Assembly: GCA_040877625.1 (NCBI GenBank)
Contig: JBBDNK010000024.1
Location: 1 to 64,000, forward strand
Source: Methylonatrum sp040877625
GTDB lineage: Bacteria; Pseudomonadota; Gammaproteobacteria; Nitrococcales; Aquisalimonadaceae
Direction of reading: 5' to 3'
Length of the DNA: 64,000 nt
Positions 50,185 through 59,582 of this stretch are shown here, piece by piece. Below the pieces are notes generated by a model, which saw nothing but the letters and a program-made list of their open reading frames with translations, had not been told where the DNA came from and searched no databases. Position numbers and translations under genes: made by a program. Every line of letters begins with the position of its first letter. The stretch's first letter is position 1.

Positions 50185-51808
50185 CCTCCGCCTCCCGCGC
50201 ATCACTGCCGCGCCAGGCGACAATCTGGTCCGGCCGAATCAGCACCAGATCCGCCTGATAGAGATCGCGCGCCTCATCGGACGCCAACTCATGAACGCGC
50301 AGATCCAGCTTCATCCGACGCGCGGCCTCGACGAACGGCGATCCATCCGCCGCTCCGCCACCCAGCTTCAGAAGCGTCCAGTCGAAACCGAAATGGTCGA
50401 ATAGCGAGCTGCCATCGGGCAGCCACAGGTGCGGCGGACGCCCCCCCGGGCAGGCACTCGGGACATAGCGGTCGGCGGCATCCGCCGGCGGCTCGGTGCC
50501 GTCGGCGACAATGACCGGCGAGCCGTCATAACGGCCGCCGAAGGTAATACCGGGAATGTTGAACTCCCGGCGGCCATGACCTTCCAGATAGGCACCCGCT
50601 TCCACCCGCGCCGTCTCGCCGGCCGCGCTGTCGTCCTCGATCTCGGCGACCGGCGCATACAGGCCCAGGGATTCCGCGAAGGCCTTGGCATAGTCCGTAT
50701 TGCGAACCGCCAGCGGCCGGCGCTCCAGTTCGTAGCTCTCCAGCAACGCCGGAGCGGCCTGCCCGTTCAGCACCGCCGCGAGCTTCCAGCCCAGGTTGAC
50801 GGCGTCTTCGACCGCGGTGTTGTAGCCCAGCCCACCGGCCGGTGTGAACAGGTGCACGGCATCGCCGCCCAGGAACACCCTGCCTTTCTGGAAATGATCG
50901 GCAACCAGCGCATGACCCGCCGTCCAGGTTCCACGCGACAGCACCTCCCCCGGAATGGCGGCGCCGGCGGCGGCCTGGAACATCGCCAGGGCATCAGCTT
51001 CGCTGATCTGGTCAGCGCTCTCATGCGGCTTGAGCTGCGTGTGGAACGCGAACTCTCCCTTGCCGTCGACGGCGGCCATGAAGGCCCGGCGTTGCCGGTT
51101 GAAGGTGACGTTCATCCACGCTGGCGGGTGCGGCACCATGCGGTAGAACGCCGGTGCCCGCAGATAGACGGCATACATGCGGCCACCGAAAAAATCACGG
51201 ATAACACCGGTCTCACCGACGTAGGAAAAGCCGAGCTGCTGGCGGACGGTACTTCGCGCCCCATCCGCCGCCAGCATGTAAGCGGATCGGATCGTCTGCC
51301 TGGCGCCATCCGAACCCCGCTCGAGCTGAACGCTGACATGGTCGCCATGATCGCTGAAGGCGATCATCTTCCAGCCGTAGTTGATCGAGATGCCGTCAAG
51401 CTGCTCGGCCTGCCGGCGCAGCGTGGCCTCGACATATTTCTGAGAAACCCGATGCGGCAGCTCCGCCGCGCTCCATGAACCCGACAGCGAGCTCACTTTC
51501 GACCTGGCCTCCCTGGCGGACGGCAACCGGAAGCGGCCCAGTTCGTACTTCGCGAAGCGGGTGAAATACGCGATATCGGTGGGGAAATCCTCCGGCAGAC
51601 CCTGCGCGCGGATCTCGTCGGCGAAACCGAGTCGGCGAAAATGCTCCATCGTTCTCGCCTGCGTTGCGTTGGCCTGCGGATTGAACGCGGTGTCAGGCTT
51701 TTCGTCCACCAGCACGGCGGTAATGCCGCGGCGACCGAGCTCATTGGCCAGCATCAGCCCGCACGGGCCGCCGCCGACAATCATCACCGCACATGCGTCG
51801 GGCAACAT
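50147..51808 (-). CDS. FAD-dependent aromatic hydroxylase (PHBH/MhpA type)
   Basis: A 553-aa class A flavoprotein hydroxylase, from ATG 51808 (MLPDACAVMI). FAD binding is by MIVGGGPCGLMLANELGRRG; LAADGARSTVRQQLG is the DG motif; FLGGDAVHLFTPAGGLGYN is the GD motif. A C-terminal thioredoxin-like tail is present. Such enzymes hydroxylate phenolic rings with NAD(P)H and O2. The extension to 51922 is open but not needed. It is next to the MarR genes, which may sense its substrate. Confidence 0.9.
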   Translation of the reverse strand: MLPDACAVMIVGGGPCGLMLANELGRRGITAVLVDEKPDTAFNPQANATQARTMEHFRRLGFADEIRAQGLPEDFPTDIAYFTRFAKYELGRFRLPSAREARSKVSSLSGSWSAAELPHRVSQKYVEATLRRQAEQLDGISINYGWKMIAFSDHGDHVSVQLERGSDGARQTIRSAYMLAADGARSTVRQQLGFSYVGETGVIRDFFGGRMYAVYLRAPAFYRMVPHPPAWMNVTFNRQRRAFMAAVDGKGEFAFHTQLKPHESADQISEADALAMFQAAAGAAIPGEVLSRGTWTAGHALVADHFQKGRVFLGGDAVHLFTPAGGLGYNTAVEDAVNLGWKLAAVLNGQAAPALLESYELERRPLAVRNTDYAKAFAESLGLYAPVAEIEDDSAAGETARVEAGAYLEGHGRREFNIPGITFGGRYDGSPVIVADGTEPPADAADRYVPSACPGGRPPHLWLPDGSSLFDHFGFDWTLLKLGGGAADGSPFVEAARRMKLDLRVHELASDEARDLYQADLVLIRPDQIVAWRGSDAREAEVILRRLTGGGSG

Positions 51809-51940
51809 CTCTTCTTCACCATTTATGGTCAGTTTTCCTGACCATATGTTTAGCGCAGATCCCGCAACGCCGTCAAATCGCAACGGCTGGCAAACCCTGC
51901 CGGTGTCAGCCGTGGCTGACACCGGCAGTCGGCGAGAACC

Positions 51941-53215
51941 CTAGCCGGCCGCGGCGAGGGCCTGTTCGATATCAGCGAGAATGTCGTCAATGTGCTCGAT
52001 GCCTATGGACAGGCGCACCATGTCCCGTGTTACGCCGGCCTTTCCGAGCTCTTCGTCATTGAGCTGTCGGTGCGTGGTGGTGGCCGGATGGCAGGCCAGC
52101 GATTTGGCATCGCCGATGTTCACCAGTCGGGTGATGAGCCCCAGCGCGTCGATGAATCTGGCGCCCGCCTCGGCACCGCCCTTGATACCGAAACTGAGAA
52201 TTCCAGACGCTCTGCCGGCCATGTATTTTTTTGCCAGTGCATGGTCCGGGCTATCCGGCAGACCGGCAAAGTTGATCCAGGTCACCTGCGGGTGGCGCTG
52301 CAGATATTCCGCGACCGTTTGCGCGTTCTCGCAGTGGCGATCCATGCGCAACGCGAGCGTTTCGATGCCCTGCAGCACGAGAAAGGCATTGAAGGGACTG
52401 AGCGCGGCGCCGGTATTACGCAGCGGCACCACGCGGGCACGGCCGATAAACGCCGCGGCGCCCAGCGCCTCGGTATAAACCACGCCGTGGTAGGAGGGAT
52501 CGGGTTCATTGAGCATGGCGAACCGCTTCTTGTGCTCGGCCCAGGGAAATTTGCCTGAATCCACGATGACGCCGGCAATGCTGCTGCCGTGGCCGCCCAT
52601 GTACTTGGTCAGGGCATGGACCACGATATCGGCACCCTGCTCGATGGGCCGCCACAGGTACGGCGATGGCACGGTATTGTCGGCGATCAGCGGCACGCCC
52701 CGGGCATGCGCGATCTCGGCCAGACGTTCGATATCGGCGATATTGCCGGAGGGGTTGCCAACCGTCTCGCAGAACACGGCCTTGGTCCTGTCATCAATAC
52801 AGTTGGCGATGGCTTCGAAATCATCCTGGGCGGCGAACCGCACCTCGATACCACGACGCGGCAGGCTGTGCGCGAAGAAGTTGTAGGTGCCGCCGTACAG
52901 CTTGCTGGTAGCAACGATATTGTCGCCGACCTCGGCGATGGTCTCGATCGCGTACTCGATTGCCGCCATGCCGGAGGCTACCGCCAGCCCACCCACGCCG
53001 CCTTCCATCTCCGCAACCCGTTGCTCAAGGACGGCGTTGGTGGGGTTCATGATCCGGGTGTAGATATTGCCGGGGACCTTGAGATCAAAGAGATCCGCGC
53101 CGTGCTGGGTATTGTCGAACGCATACGAGGTGGTCTGATAGATGGGGACAGCCACGGCCTTGGTGGTGGGCTCGGGTTCATAGCCACCATGAATGGCAAT
53201 GGTTTCGATTTTCAT
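51941..53215 (-). CDS. O-acetylhomoserine sulfhydrylase (MetY-like), PLP enzyme
   Basis: A 424-aa Cys/Met metabolism PLP enzyme; the ATG at 53215 (MKIETIAIHGG) opens a typical sequence, and the 105-residue upstream extension is not family-like. The PLP lysine is in ALTKYMGGHGSS. Other hallmarks are YQTTSYAFDNTQHGADLF, PGNIYTRIMNPTNAVLE and DAKSLACHPATTTHRQL. It makes homocysteine from O-acetylhomoserine and sulfide in direct sulfhydrylation. It is preceded by a 145-bp gap. Confidence 0.93.
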   Translation of the reverse strand: MKIETIAIHGGYEPEPTTKAVAVPIYQTTSYAFDNTQHGADLFDLKVPGNIYTRIMNPTNAVLEQRVAEMEGGVGGLAVASGMAAIEYAIETIAEVGDNIVATSKLYGGTYNFFAHSLPRRGIEVRFAAQDDFEAIANCIDDRTKAVFCETVGNPSGNIADIERLAEIAHARGVPLIADNTVPSPYLWRPIEQGADIVVHALTKYMGGHGSSIAGVIVDSGKFPWAEHKKRFAMLNEPDPSYHGVVYTEALGAAAFIGRARVVPLRNTGAALSPFNAFLVLQGIETLALRMDRHCENAQTVAEYLQRHPQVTWINFAGLPDSPDHALAKKYMAGRASGILSFGIKGGAEAGARFIDALGLITRLVNIGDAKSLACHPATTTHRQLNDEELGKAGVTRDMVRLSIGIEHIDDILADIEQALAAAG

Positions 53216-53360
53216 GTTTATTCTCTCTTCTGAGTGGGACAAAGACCGCCCATGGTAGTGGGCTCCGGCGGAAGATTCGATACTGCAAGTAGACCCCAGA
53301 CGCCGAAGGGAGACACATTCGGGCCGACCTGATGCGAATCGGCCAGGCCGCAGGCCACCA

Positions 53361-55505
53361 TTACGCCAGATCGCGCCCGCCGAGCGCCCAGCGCCCACTC
53401 CGGGCCACGAATATCTCGAAGTCTTCAATACCAAGCGGGCGGCTGAATTGAAAGCCCTGATAGGCAAGGCATCCCTGACTGGCGAGAAATTCCTGCACCT
53501 CTCGCGTCTCCACCCCTTCGGCGATGACATTCAGCCCCAGCGTTTTTCCCAGCACGATGATGGTGCGCACAATCGCTTCGTCGTTGGAATCGGTCAGCAC
53601 GTCCTTGACGAATCCCTGGTCAATCTTGAGTTCGTACAGCGGCAAATGTTTCAGATAATACAGCGACGAACACCCGGTGCCGAAATCGTCCAGCGAGAAC
53701 CCTATGCCTCTCGCCTGCAGCGCCTTCATCTTGGCCGCGGCTTCCTCCACATCCTCGAGCAGCAGGCTTTCGGTAAGCTCCAGTCTGAGACGCTCCGGAT
53801 TGGCCCCGGTGCCGCGGATCAGGTCCAGCACGTCCGCTACAAAATCCGGATGGTGGAACTGTCGCGGACTGACATTGACCGACAGATTCAGCAGAGCGGT
53901 TTGCGGGCAGCCTGCCCAGGCCGCAAGTTGCTGACAGGCTTGATGCAGCAGAAAGCGCCCGAGGGGCACGATCAGCCCCGTCGTTTCAGCCACGGTTATG
54001 AACTCGGCCGGAGCCACCAGGCCGCGGCGCGGATGGCGCCAGCGCACCAGAGCCTCTGATCCGGTCACACACCCTCGCTCGTCAACCTGCGGCTGGTAAT
54101 AGAGCAGAAACTCCCCGCGCTCCAGACCATGACGCAGATCCGCTTCGAGCTGCGCGCGGGCATTGATGGCAATCTGCATCGTCGGATCGAAGAAACGCAC
54201 GGTATTACGTCCCTCGGCCTTGGCCTGGTACATGGCAAGATCCGCGCGCTTCATCAATTCCTCCGCGGTGCTTTGCCGGTCACCGAACAGCGTGACGCCG
54301 ATACTGGCCGTCATATGGCGATTCAGGCCGTCGAGTTCAAACGGTCTGCGCAGGCCGATGAGCACCTTGTTGACCAGCACAGTCGCCTGATTGACCGCCG
54401 CGTCGGCGCTTTCGCTCAAGCCTTCCAGTATGACGACGAACTCATCACCGCCGAGCCGCGCGACGGTATCCCCCTCCCGCAATGAACCACGCAATCGCGC
54501 CGCGACCTGCTGCAGTAGCAGATCACCCTGCTCATGACCGAGGGTGTCGTTCAACGTCTTGAAGTCGTCCAGGTCGATGAAGACCGTCGCGCCGAAGCGC
54601 CCGCTACGCAGGTGTGTCGCAATGGCATGGTGCAGCCGATCCACCAGCAGCCGCCGGTTCGGCAGATGCGTCAGCGAATCGTACAGACCGAGGAATTGAA
54701 TACGTTCCTCGGCCCGCTTGCGCTCGGTTATGTCGAGCATACAATTGATTGCACCAACCGTCTCGCCGGCACTGTTGCGCAGTCGCGCAATGTTGACAAT
54801 AACCGGCACGCGACGGCCGTCCGGCCGTTCGAACACAACCTCCGCGTTGTGCACCTCCTCACCGGTGCAAAGGGCATTGGCCATGGGGCACTGATCATGG
54901 GGCAGGTAATCGCCCCCCAGGCGGTGGATTCTGAAGGAGCCGCAGAAGCGTTCAGCCTTGCCGGGAGCACGCCCCCACAGCTCGACAGCAGCCTGGTTGT
55001 ATTCACGGATGTTGCCCCGCCGGTCACAGACGTAGACGGCAACGGGCTGCAGGGCCATCAGTTCCCGGAAACGCTGCTCGCTGTGCCGCAGCGCGGCCTC
55101 GCTGCGCCGGCGCCTCGCGTGTTCCTCCGCTTCACGCAACGCGCGAGTGACGGCGGGTATCAACTTTGCCATTCGCTGCTTCAGCAGATAATCCGTGGCT
55201 CCCTCGTGCAGGCAACGGATCGCCTCATCCTCACCAACGGTGCCGGACACCATGATCACCGGCACATGAGGCTGTAGCGCCAGCGACAGTTTCAGCGCCG
55301 AGACGCCGTCATAATCCGGAAGATTGTAGTCACACAGGACCAGATCGAATGCGCCGGCCCGCAAGGCGGCCTTATACTTCTCCCCGCTATCCACCCGGAC
55401 CACGTCACAGACCAGGCCGGCCTTCAGCTTGGCGCCGATGATCTCGGCATCATGGCAATCGTCCTCGAGATGCAGGATTCTGACCAGCTGTCTCATATCG
55501 ATCAC
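53361..55505 (-). CDS. REC-PAS-GGDEF-EAL c-di-GMP signalling protein
   Basis: A 714-aa protein. The receiver (1-125) has D59 in LVLCDYNLPDYDG; a PAS domain follows at about 140-260; GGDEF at about 275-435 has an intact motif in RLGGDEFVVIL; EAL at about 455-700 has SEALVRW, LELTES and LDDFGTGCSSL. Both catalytic domains look complete. It sits 31 bp after the stand-alone receiver gene and probably belongs with that receiver and the CHASE3 kinase in a signalling operon. Confidence 0.93.
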   Translation of the reverse strand: MIDMRQLVRILHLEDDCHDAEIIGAKLKAGLVCDVVRVDSGEKYKAALRAGAFDLVLCDYNLPDYDGVSALKLSLALQPHVPVIMVSGTVGEDEAIRCLHEGATDYLLKQRMAKLIPAVTRALREAEEHARRRRSEAALRHSEQRFRELMALQPVAVYVCDRRGNIREYNQAAVELWGRAPGKAERFCGSFRIHRLGGDYLPHDQCPMANALCTGEEVHNAEVVFERPDGRRVPVIVNIARLRNSAGETVGAINCMLDITERKRAEERIQFLGLYDSLTHLPNRRLLVDRLHHAIATHLRSGRFGATVFIDLDDFKTLNDTLGHEQGDLLLQQVAARLRGSLREGDTVARLGGDEFVVILEGLSESADAAVNQATVLVNKVLIGLRRPFELDGLNRHMTASIGVTLFGDRQSTAEELMKRADLAMYQAKAEGRNTVRFFDPTMQIAINARAQLEADLRHGLERGEFLLYYQPQVDERGCVTGSEALVRWRHPRRGLVAPAEFITVAETTGLIVPLGRFLLHQACQQLAAWAGCPQTALLNLSVNVSPRQFHHPDFVADVLDLIRGTGANPERLRLELTESLLLEDVEEAAAKMKALQARGIGFSLDDFGTGCSSLYYLKHLPLYELKIDQGFVKDVLTDSNDEAIVRTIIVLGKTLGLNVIAEGVETREVQEFLASQGCLAYQGFQFSRPLGIEDFEIFVARSGRWALGGRDLA

Positions 55506-55536
55506 GTCCCTCGGGCGGGCTGCGAGTCAGGGCGAG

Positions 55537-56004
55537 TCAGGGCGAGCCTGGGCCAATAAAGTGCGCGCTGACCGGCGGCGGTTGATTGACGATCGCCCAG
55601 AACGCCCCGACCTGTTTCACCGCCTCAACAAACTCCTGGAAGTTCATCGGCTTCACCACGAATGCGTTGACGCCAAGCTCATAGCTTCTGACCAGGTCGC
55701 GCTCCTCGCGCGAGGACGTCATCACAACCACGGGAATCACCCGCAGTTCGGGGTCCGCCTTGAGTTCCGAGAGGACTTCCAGCCCGTCCACTTTAGGCAT
55801 CTTCAAATCCAGCAAAATCACCGCGGGCTGGCAATCCGTTCGCGCCGAAAATTGTCCGCGCCGATACAGATAATCCAGCGCTTCCACCCCATCCCGCACG
55901 CACAGGACCTCGTTGGCCAGGTTGTAGGTGGCAAGCGCGGCCAGCGCCAGTTCGGTGTCTCTGGGGCTGTCGTCAACGAGCAGGATGCGTTTCAGTACAT
56001 TCAT
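55537..56004 (-). CDS. Stand-alone response regulator (Rcp1/CheY type)
   Basis: A 155-aa receiver with D66 in VILLDLKMPKVDG, acidic pair DD at 11-12 and the switch region VVVMTSSREERD. No output domain. The gene overlaps the upstream kinase by 32 bp, so the two are translationally coupled and the kinase is its probable phosphodonor. Confidence 0.93.
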   Translation of the reverse strand: MNVLKRILLVDDSPRDTELALAALATYNLANEVLCVRDGVEALDYLYRRGQFSARTDCQPAVILLDLKMPKVDGLEVLSELKADPELRVIPVVVMTSSREERDLVRSYELGVNAFVVKPMNFQEFVEAVKQVGAFWAIVNQPPPVSAHFIGPGSP

Positions 56005-58420
56005 TCATTACCTCCGGGGCCGGCGCGAGGGTCAAATAGAAAGTTGCTCCATGGTCAACGACACCCTCCGCCCAGGTACGCCCTCCATGTCGGACGATGA
56101 CGCGGCGCACGGTCGCCAGACCGATCCCCGTACCCTCGAACTCATCGCTTCTGTGCAGACGCTGAAACACACCGAACAACTTGTGGACGTAACGCATGTC
56201 GAAGCCCGCGCCGTTATCGCGCACGAACACTACCCAACGTTCGTCTTTCTTGCCGGCGCAGCCGATCTCGATCTCGGCCGGCTCCCGATGGCGGCTGTAC
56301 TTGATCGCATTGTCGATCAGATTGATAAAGCCCTGCCTGAGCAACGACGCGTCACCCAGCACCCGCGGCAATGGCCTGATGGTCCAGATGATGTTTCGGC
56401 CCAATGTGGCCATTTCCAGACGGCGTACGGCGTCCCTGACCAGATCGTCAAGAGAAACGATCCCCTGATGCAGCTCGATACGGCTGATTCGGGAAAACGC
56501 CAGCAGGTCGTCGATAAGCTGCCCCATCTCCTGGCTGGCTTCATGGATGGTCTTCAGATAATGCCGGGCGTCGGTGGACAGGCCACCATCCGCAGCCGTG
56601 GTCAGCAATTCAACATAGCCCTGCACATGCCGCAGCGGCGCCCGCAGGTCGTGGGACACAGAGTAGGAAAACGACTCCATTTCCCGGTTGGCCGCTTCAA
56701 GTTGCGCGGTTCGGTCATGAACGCGCCGCTCAAGCTCGACGTTCAGCCGATGCACCTCCTCGGCCGCGCGCCGGCCGTCGTCGATGTCGGTGGCGGTACC
56801 GATCCACATGGTGACCCGGCCGCTCTCATCCGTGAGCGGAGCCGCTCTGCCGATATGCCACCGATAGGTGCCATCGACTGCCCGCCGGAAGCGATGCTCT
56901 ACTTCATAGTGGCCACCGCTCCTGACCGCCCGTTCCCAGCGATCACGGCAGCGTCGGCGATCGTCCGGGTGCAGCACCTGCTCCCATCCCAGGCCACGCG
57001 TGGCTTCGAGGCTCAGTCCGGTGTAGTCGAACCAGCGTTGATTGCAGTAATCAAACCAACCGTCAGGCCGGGCGGTCCAGACAATCTGAGGCATGTTTTC
57101 GGCCATGCCCCGGAACAACGCCTCGCTCCGGTGCAGGGATTGCCGTGCCCGGTTATGCTCCGCGACTTCGCGGTTCAACCGCAACAACACCATCGACAGA
57201 ATCGTCAGGCTCAGCACCCCGGCAATCGGCAAGACCTGGAACGCCAGGGCGCTGGCCGCATTCGCCTCGTTCTGATACCGACCGGCAAGCCGCGCCTGCT
57301 CCTGGTCTATGTCGGCGAGGTGCCGCCGGACCAGGTCCATGTCGGCCTTGCCCCGACCGCCGCGAACCATGTCAGCAGCGGGTTCAGCTCCCTGCAGGCG
57401 CCTTACGTCAATCGTTTGATCGACGAATGCAATCTTGTCCGCCACGAGAGACTGCAGCGTGTCCACGCGCCGCACCTGCGCGGGATTGTGCGAGGTCAGG
57501 CGTTGCAGCGCCGCGAGTTCCGCCGGGATGGATTTAACACCTTCTCGATAGGGTTCCAGGAACGTTTCCCTACCGGTTAACAGGTAGCCCCGCTGCCCGA
57601 GTTCCACATCCTGAAGGGACGACAGCAATTCACTGGCATGGAACCGCACGGCGTGCGTATGGGCCACCCAATTGGCGGTTTCCTGCAGATTACCGGTGGT
57701 GCCGTAAGTCACCCCGATCATGGCGAGCACGATCAGCAGGCCGTTGGCAAACGCGACGGTTACTTTCTTCTCGATTGCCCAGGCCGTGTCCTGCTCCCTC
57801 CATGCCAGGATAAACAGGCCGGTACCCAACACCACGAACGCAACTGCCGCGGATGCCGTTATGCCCGAAAATTCCCACCATTGAAAGCCGAGCGCGACAT
57901 CAACCAGGTACCCGACCAGCGCCAACAGGGCGAACGAAATGATTAGCGCCGCGGCACCTTCAACGAGCAGAAGCGGTTTATGGTCGGATCGGCCGAGTAA
58001 CAGTAGCGTCGCACCGGCGACAAGAAAGCAAACCGCGGATTTAGTAGCCATTCGGCCGGAGCCGACAACGGTCTCCACAATGGAGAACGACGTACCCGAC
58101 GCCGACGGGGAACTCTCGGGCGCCCAGGGGAGTACGTCCCCACTCAGACTGAGCAGCGCCATCGCCATCACCACGACAGCCGCAAGGCGGGCCAGACCTC
58201 GCCATTGCGCCCTGGCGTGCGCAAGCCCCAGAAGCAAGAGCGCGGCACCGCTGAAAATAAACGCCACCGCCGAAGCGGCCCTCATCGGCACCGCATCGGG
58301 CAACAGGCGCATAAGCGCTGCGGCATCCAGTAACCGCCCCAGCAACACCAGCACGCCAATGCCTATGACCAGCGTTGCAGCCACACCGGTCGCCGGGCCA
58401 AAACGCGCCGATCTCACCAT
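55973..58420 (-). CDS. Membrane-bound CHASE3-PAS sensor histidine kinase
   Basis: A sensor of about 815 aa. About eight N-terminal membrane segments (about 10-260) are followed by a CHASE3 domain (about 270-390, ELLSSLQDVELGQRGYLLTG), a further membrane segment, a PAS domain (PQIVWTARPDGWFDYCNQRW), a HisKA domain with SYSVSHDLRAPLRHV, and an ATPase domain (RQGFINLIDNAIKYS, GIGLATVRRV). This is the bacteriophytochrome-like kinase group that pairs with Rcp1-type receivers, such as the next gene. Start 58420 (ATG) is one of several candidates; 58471 is also open. Confidence 0.9.
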   Translation of the reverse strand: MVRSARFGPATGVAATLVIGIGVLVLLGRLLDAAALMRLLPDAVPMRAASAVAFIFSGAALLLLGLAHARAQWRGLARLAAVVVMAMALLSLSGDVLPWAPESSPSASGTSFSIVETVVGSGRMATKSAVCFLVAGATLLLLGRSDHKPLLLVEGAAALIISFALLALVGYLVDVALGFQWWEFSGITASAAVAFVVLGTGLFILAWREQDTAWAIEKKVTVAFANGLLIVLAMIGVTYGTTGNLQETANWVAHTHAVRFHASELLSSLQDVELGQRGYLLTGRETFLEPYREGVKSIPAELAALQRLTSHNPAQVRRVDTLQSLVADKIAFVDQTIDVRRLQGAEPAADMVRGGRGKADMDLVRRHLADIDQEQARLAGRYQNEANAASALAFQVLPIAGVLSLTILSMVLLRLNREVAEHNRARQSLHRSEALFRGMAENMPQIVWTARPDGWFDYCNQRWFDYTGLSLEATRGLGWEQVLHPDDRRRCRDRWERAVRSGGHYEVEHRFRRAVDGTYRWHIGRAAPLTDESGRVTMWIGTATDIDDGRRAAEEVHRLNVELERRVHDRTAQLEAANREMESFSYSVSHDLRAPLRHVQGYVELLTTAADGGLSTDARHYLKTIHEASQEMGQLIDDLLAFSRISRIELHQGIVSLDDLVRDAVRRLEMATLGRNIIWTIRPLPRVLGDASLLRQGFINLIDNAIKYSRHREPAEIEIGCAGKKDERWVVFVRDNGAGFDMRYVHKLFGVFQRLHRSDEFEGTGIGLATVRRVIVRHGGRTWAEGVVDHGATFYLTLAPAPEVMNECTETHPAR

Positions 58421-58737
58421 GACCTTGACCAGCAATGAACACCCACCTGAACACCCGCTCCGGTGGCGCACGCGCCATCAGCGATTTGCAGACAACATTG
58501 CCCGGCCTGGCATCAGGGGAGCGATTATGATGTTGAGAGCCGCTGTGAACTTAGTCGCCACAACAGCGAGGTGAGTTCCAGCCGCGGCACAGGAATTATA
58601 GGTATACCGGGCGGTTCCAGGCTGGCCGCGAACGAGGCCAGCACAGCCTCACCCAAACCACACGGACCTGGGGGCCATCGTCGTAGTCGTCGGGTGAATA
58701 TCGCTACGCTCCATCCACCCGACGTCTCAAATCCTTC
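58421..58737. other. 317-bp region with a REP palindrome
   Basis: Between the kinase start and the first Sel1-repeat gene. Apart from the palindrome at 58688-58724 no feature or supported gene is seen. Confidence 0.5.
58688..58724. repeat. REP-type palindrome
   Basis: A 9-bp perfect stem (CGTCGGGTG and CACCCGACG) around a 19-nt loop, matching the GGGTGGAT..ATCCACCC style of REP palindromes in gammaproteobacteria. The right half is shared with the second palindrome at 59554-59582. Confidence 0.6.
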
Positions 58738-59495
58738 TCAATCCTCGCAGGGGCCTTCGACGGCGTTGTACCATAACGGAAGCGGCTCATCCGACTGCGC
58801 CGGCATGTGCCGTATATAGCCGTGCTCGACCTCCCAGGCCGCGGCCAAGCGCTCCGCTTCGGCGATCTGCTCCGGCGTCAGGTATTCGGCGAAGTCATCG
58901 CGGCGCCCTTCGGTCATCGCACGCATCCGGTTATCCGTGCCGAGCCCATGCGCCGGCCGGTCCGTGGGTGGGGGAAAACGGGGGATCGCCAGGGTGTACC
59001 ACATGTGGGTCTCGATCGGATCGCGGGCCATATGGCCGAGCGCAGTCATCGCAAATGGGTGCCCCTGTTCGGCGGCGCGAAGATACCACTCCCGGGCCTG
59101 ATCGTATTCCCGAGGGCCGAGTCCCCAGAGCCCGAAATCATGGGCAAAGCCCAGGTAGAACTGGGCTTCAGCCCTACCGTTCTTTGCTGCGCGACGGTAC
59201 CACCTAAGTGCGTGAGCATCTCGCTCCTCCTCCGGCAACGAATTGCGCATGCCGGCCAGCTTCGCCTGCGCCTTGGCACAACCCTGCTCAGCCAGTTCGA
59301 CAAGCAACACACGCGCTTTTGTCCCATCGCCGTAGTAATAAGCGTACATCGCCTCCTCAAGCGCGGCCTGAAGATCAGCTGTATCGGCGGGAGCGGAAAC
59401 AGGCATGGCGCCAAGCGCCACAACCAGCAGGGCGGGAACCATCCATGGCATCGTCAGTGCCTTCCTCGTATAACGGCGGCCGCATGAGCGCGCAC
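58714..59495. repeat. Tandem duplication, unit 1
   Basis: Copied at 59576-60357 with an exact 862-bp offset across the gene. The inner part is nearly identical, while the flanks (first 30 bp and the last 40 bp) have drifted, which suggests conversion of the inner segment. Confidence 0.8.
58738..59451 (-). CDS. Secreted Sel1-repeat protein, copy 1
   Basis: A 237-aa protein starting at ATG 59451, with signal peptide MPWMVPALLVVALGAMPVSA. Three or more Sel1-like repeats follow (AEQGCAKAQAKLAGM, AKNGRAEAQFYLGFAHDFG and AEQGHPFAMTALGHMARDP), forming a helical scaffold for protein contacts. The last part (YLTPEQIAEAERLAAAWE) is also helical. It differs from copy 2 by only two residues noticed (P6/S6 in the signal and E/A before the last residue). 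An extension upstream to 59652 is open but not coding-like. Confidence 0.85.
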   Translation of the reverse strand: MPWMVPALLVVALGAMPVSAPADTADLQAALEEAMYAYYYGDGTKARVLLVELAEQGCAKAQAKLAGMRNSLPEEERDAHALRWYRRAAKNGRAEAQFYLGFAHDFGLWGLGPREYDQAREWYLRAAEQGHPFAMTALGHMARDPIETHMWYTLAIPRFPPPTDRPAHGLGTDNRMRAMTEGRRDDFAEYLTPEQIAEAERLAAAWEVEHGYIRHMPAQSDEPLPLWYNAVEGPCED

Positions 59496-59553
59496 GAGTG
59501 AAAGAGACGTCAGAACTGCAACTACCAACGTCGCAACCTTCGTAATCGTTGTA

Positions 59554-59582
59554 GGGTCGATGGCGCGCAGCGCTATCCACCC
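59554..59582. repeat. REP-type palindrome between the duplicated genes
   Basis: GGGTCGATGGCGC and GCGCTATCCACCC pair at 11 of 13 positions. It lies between the two copies of the tandem duplication and shares the CCACCCGACG arm with the palindrome at 58688. Confidence 0.6.

Noticed and set aside
53216..53530. 105-residue N-terminal extension of the sulfhydrylase
   Set aside because: The family begins at MKIETIAIHGG. The extension is Arg/Ser-rich and lies opposite the 3' part of the next gene's region.
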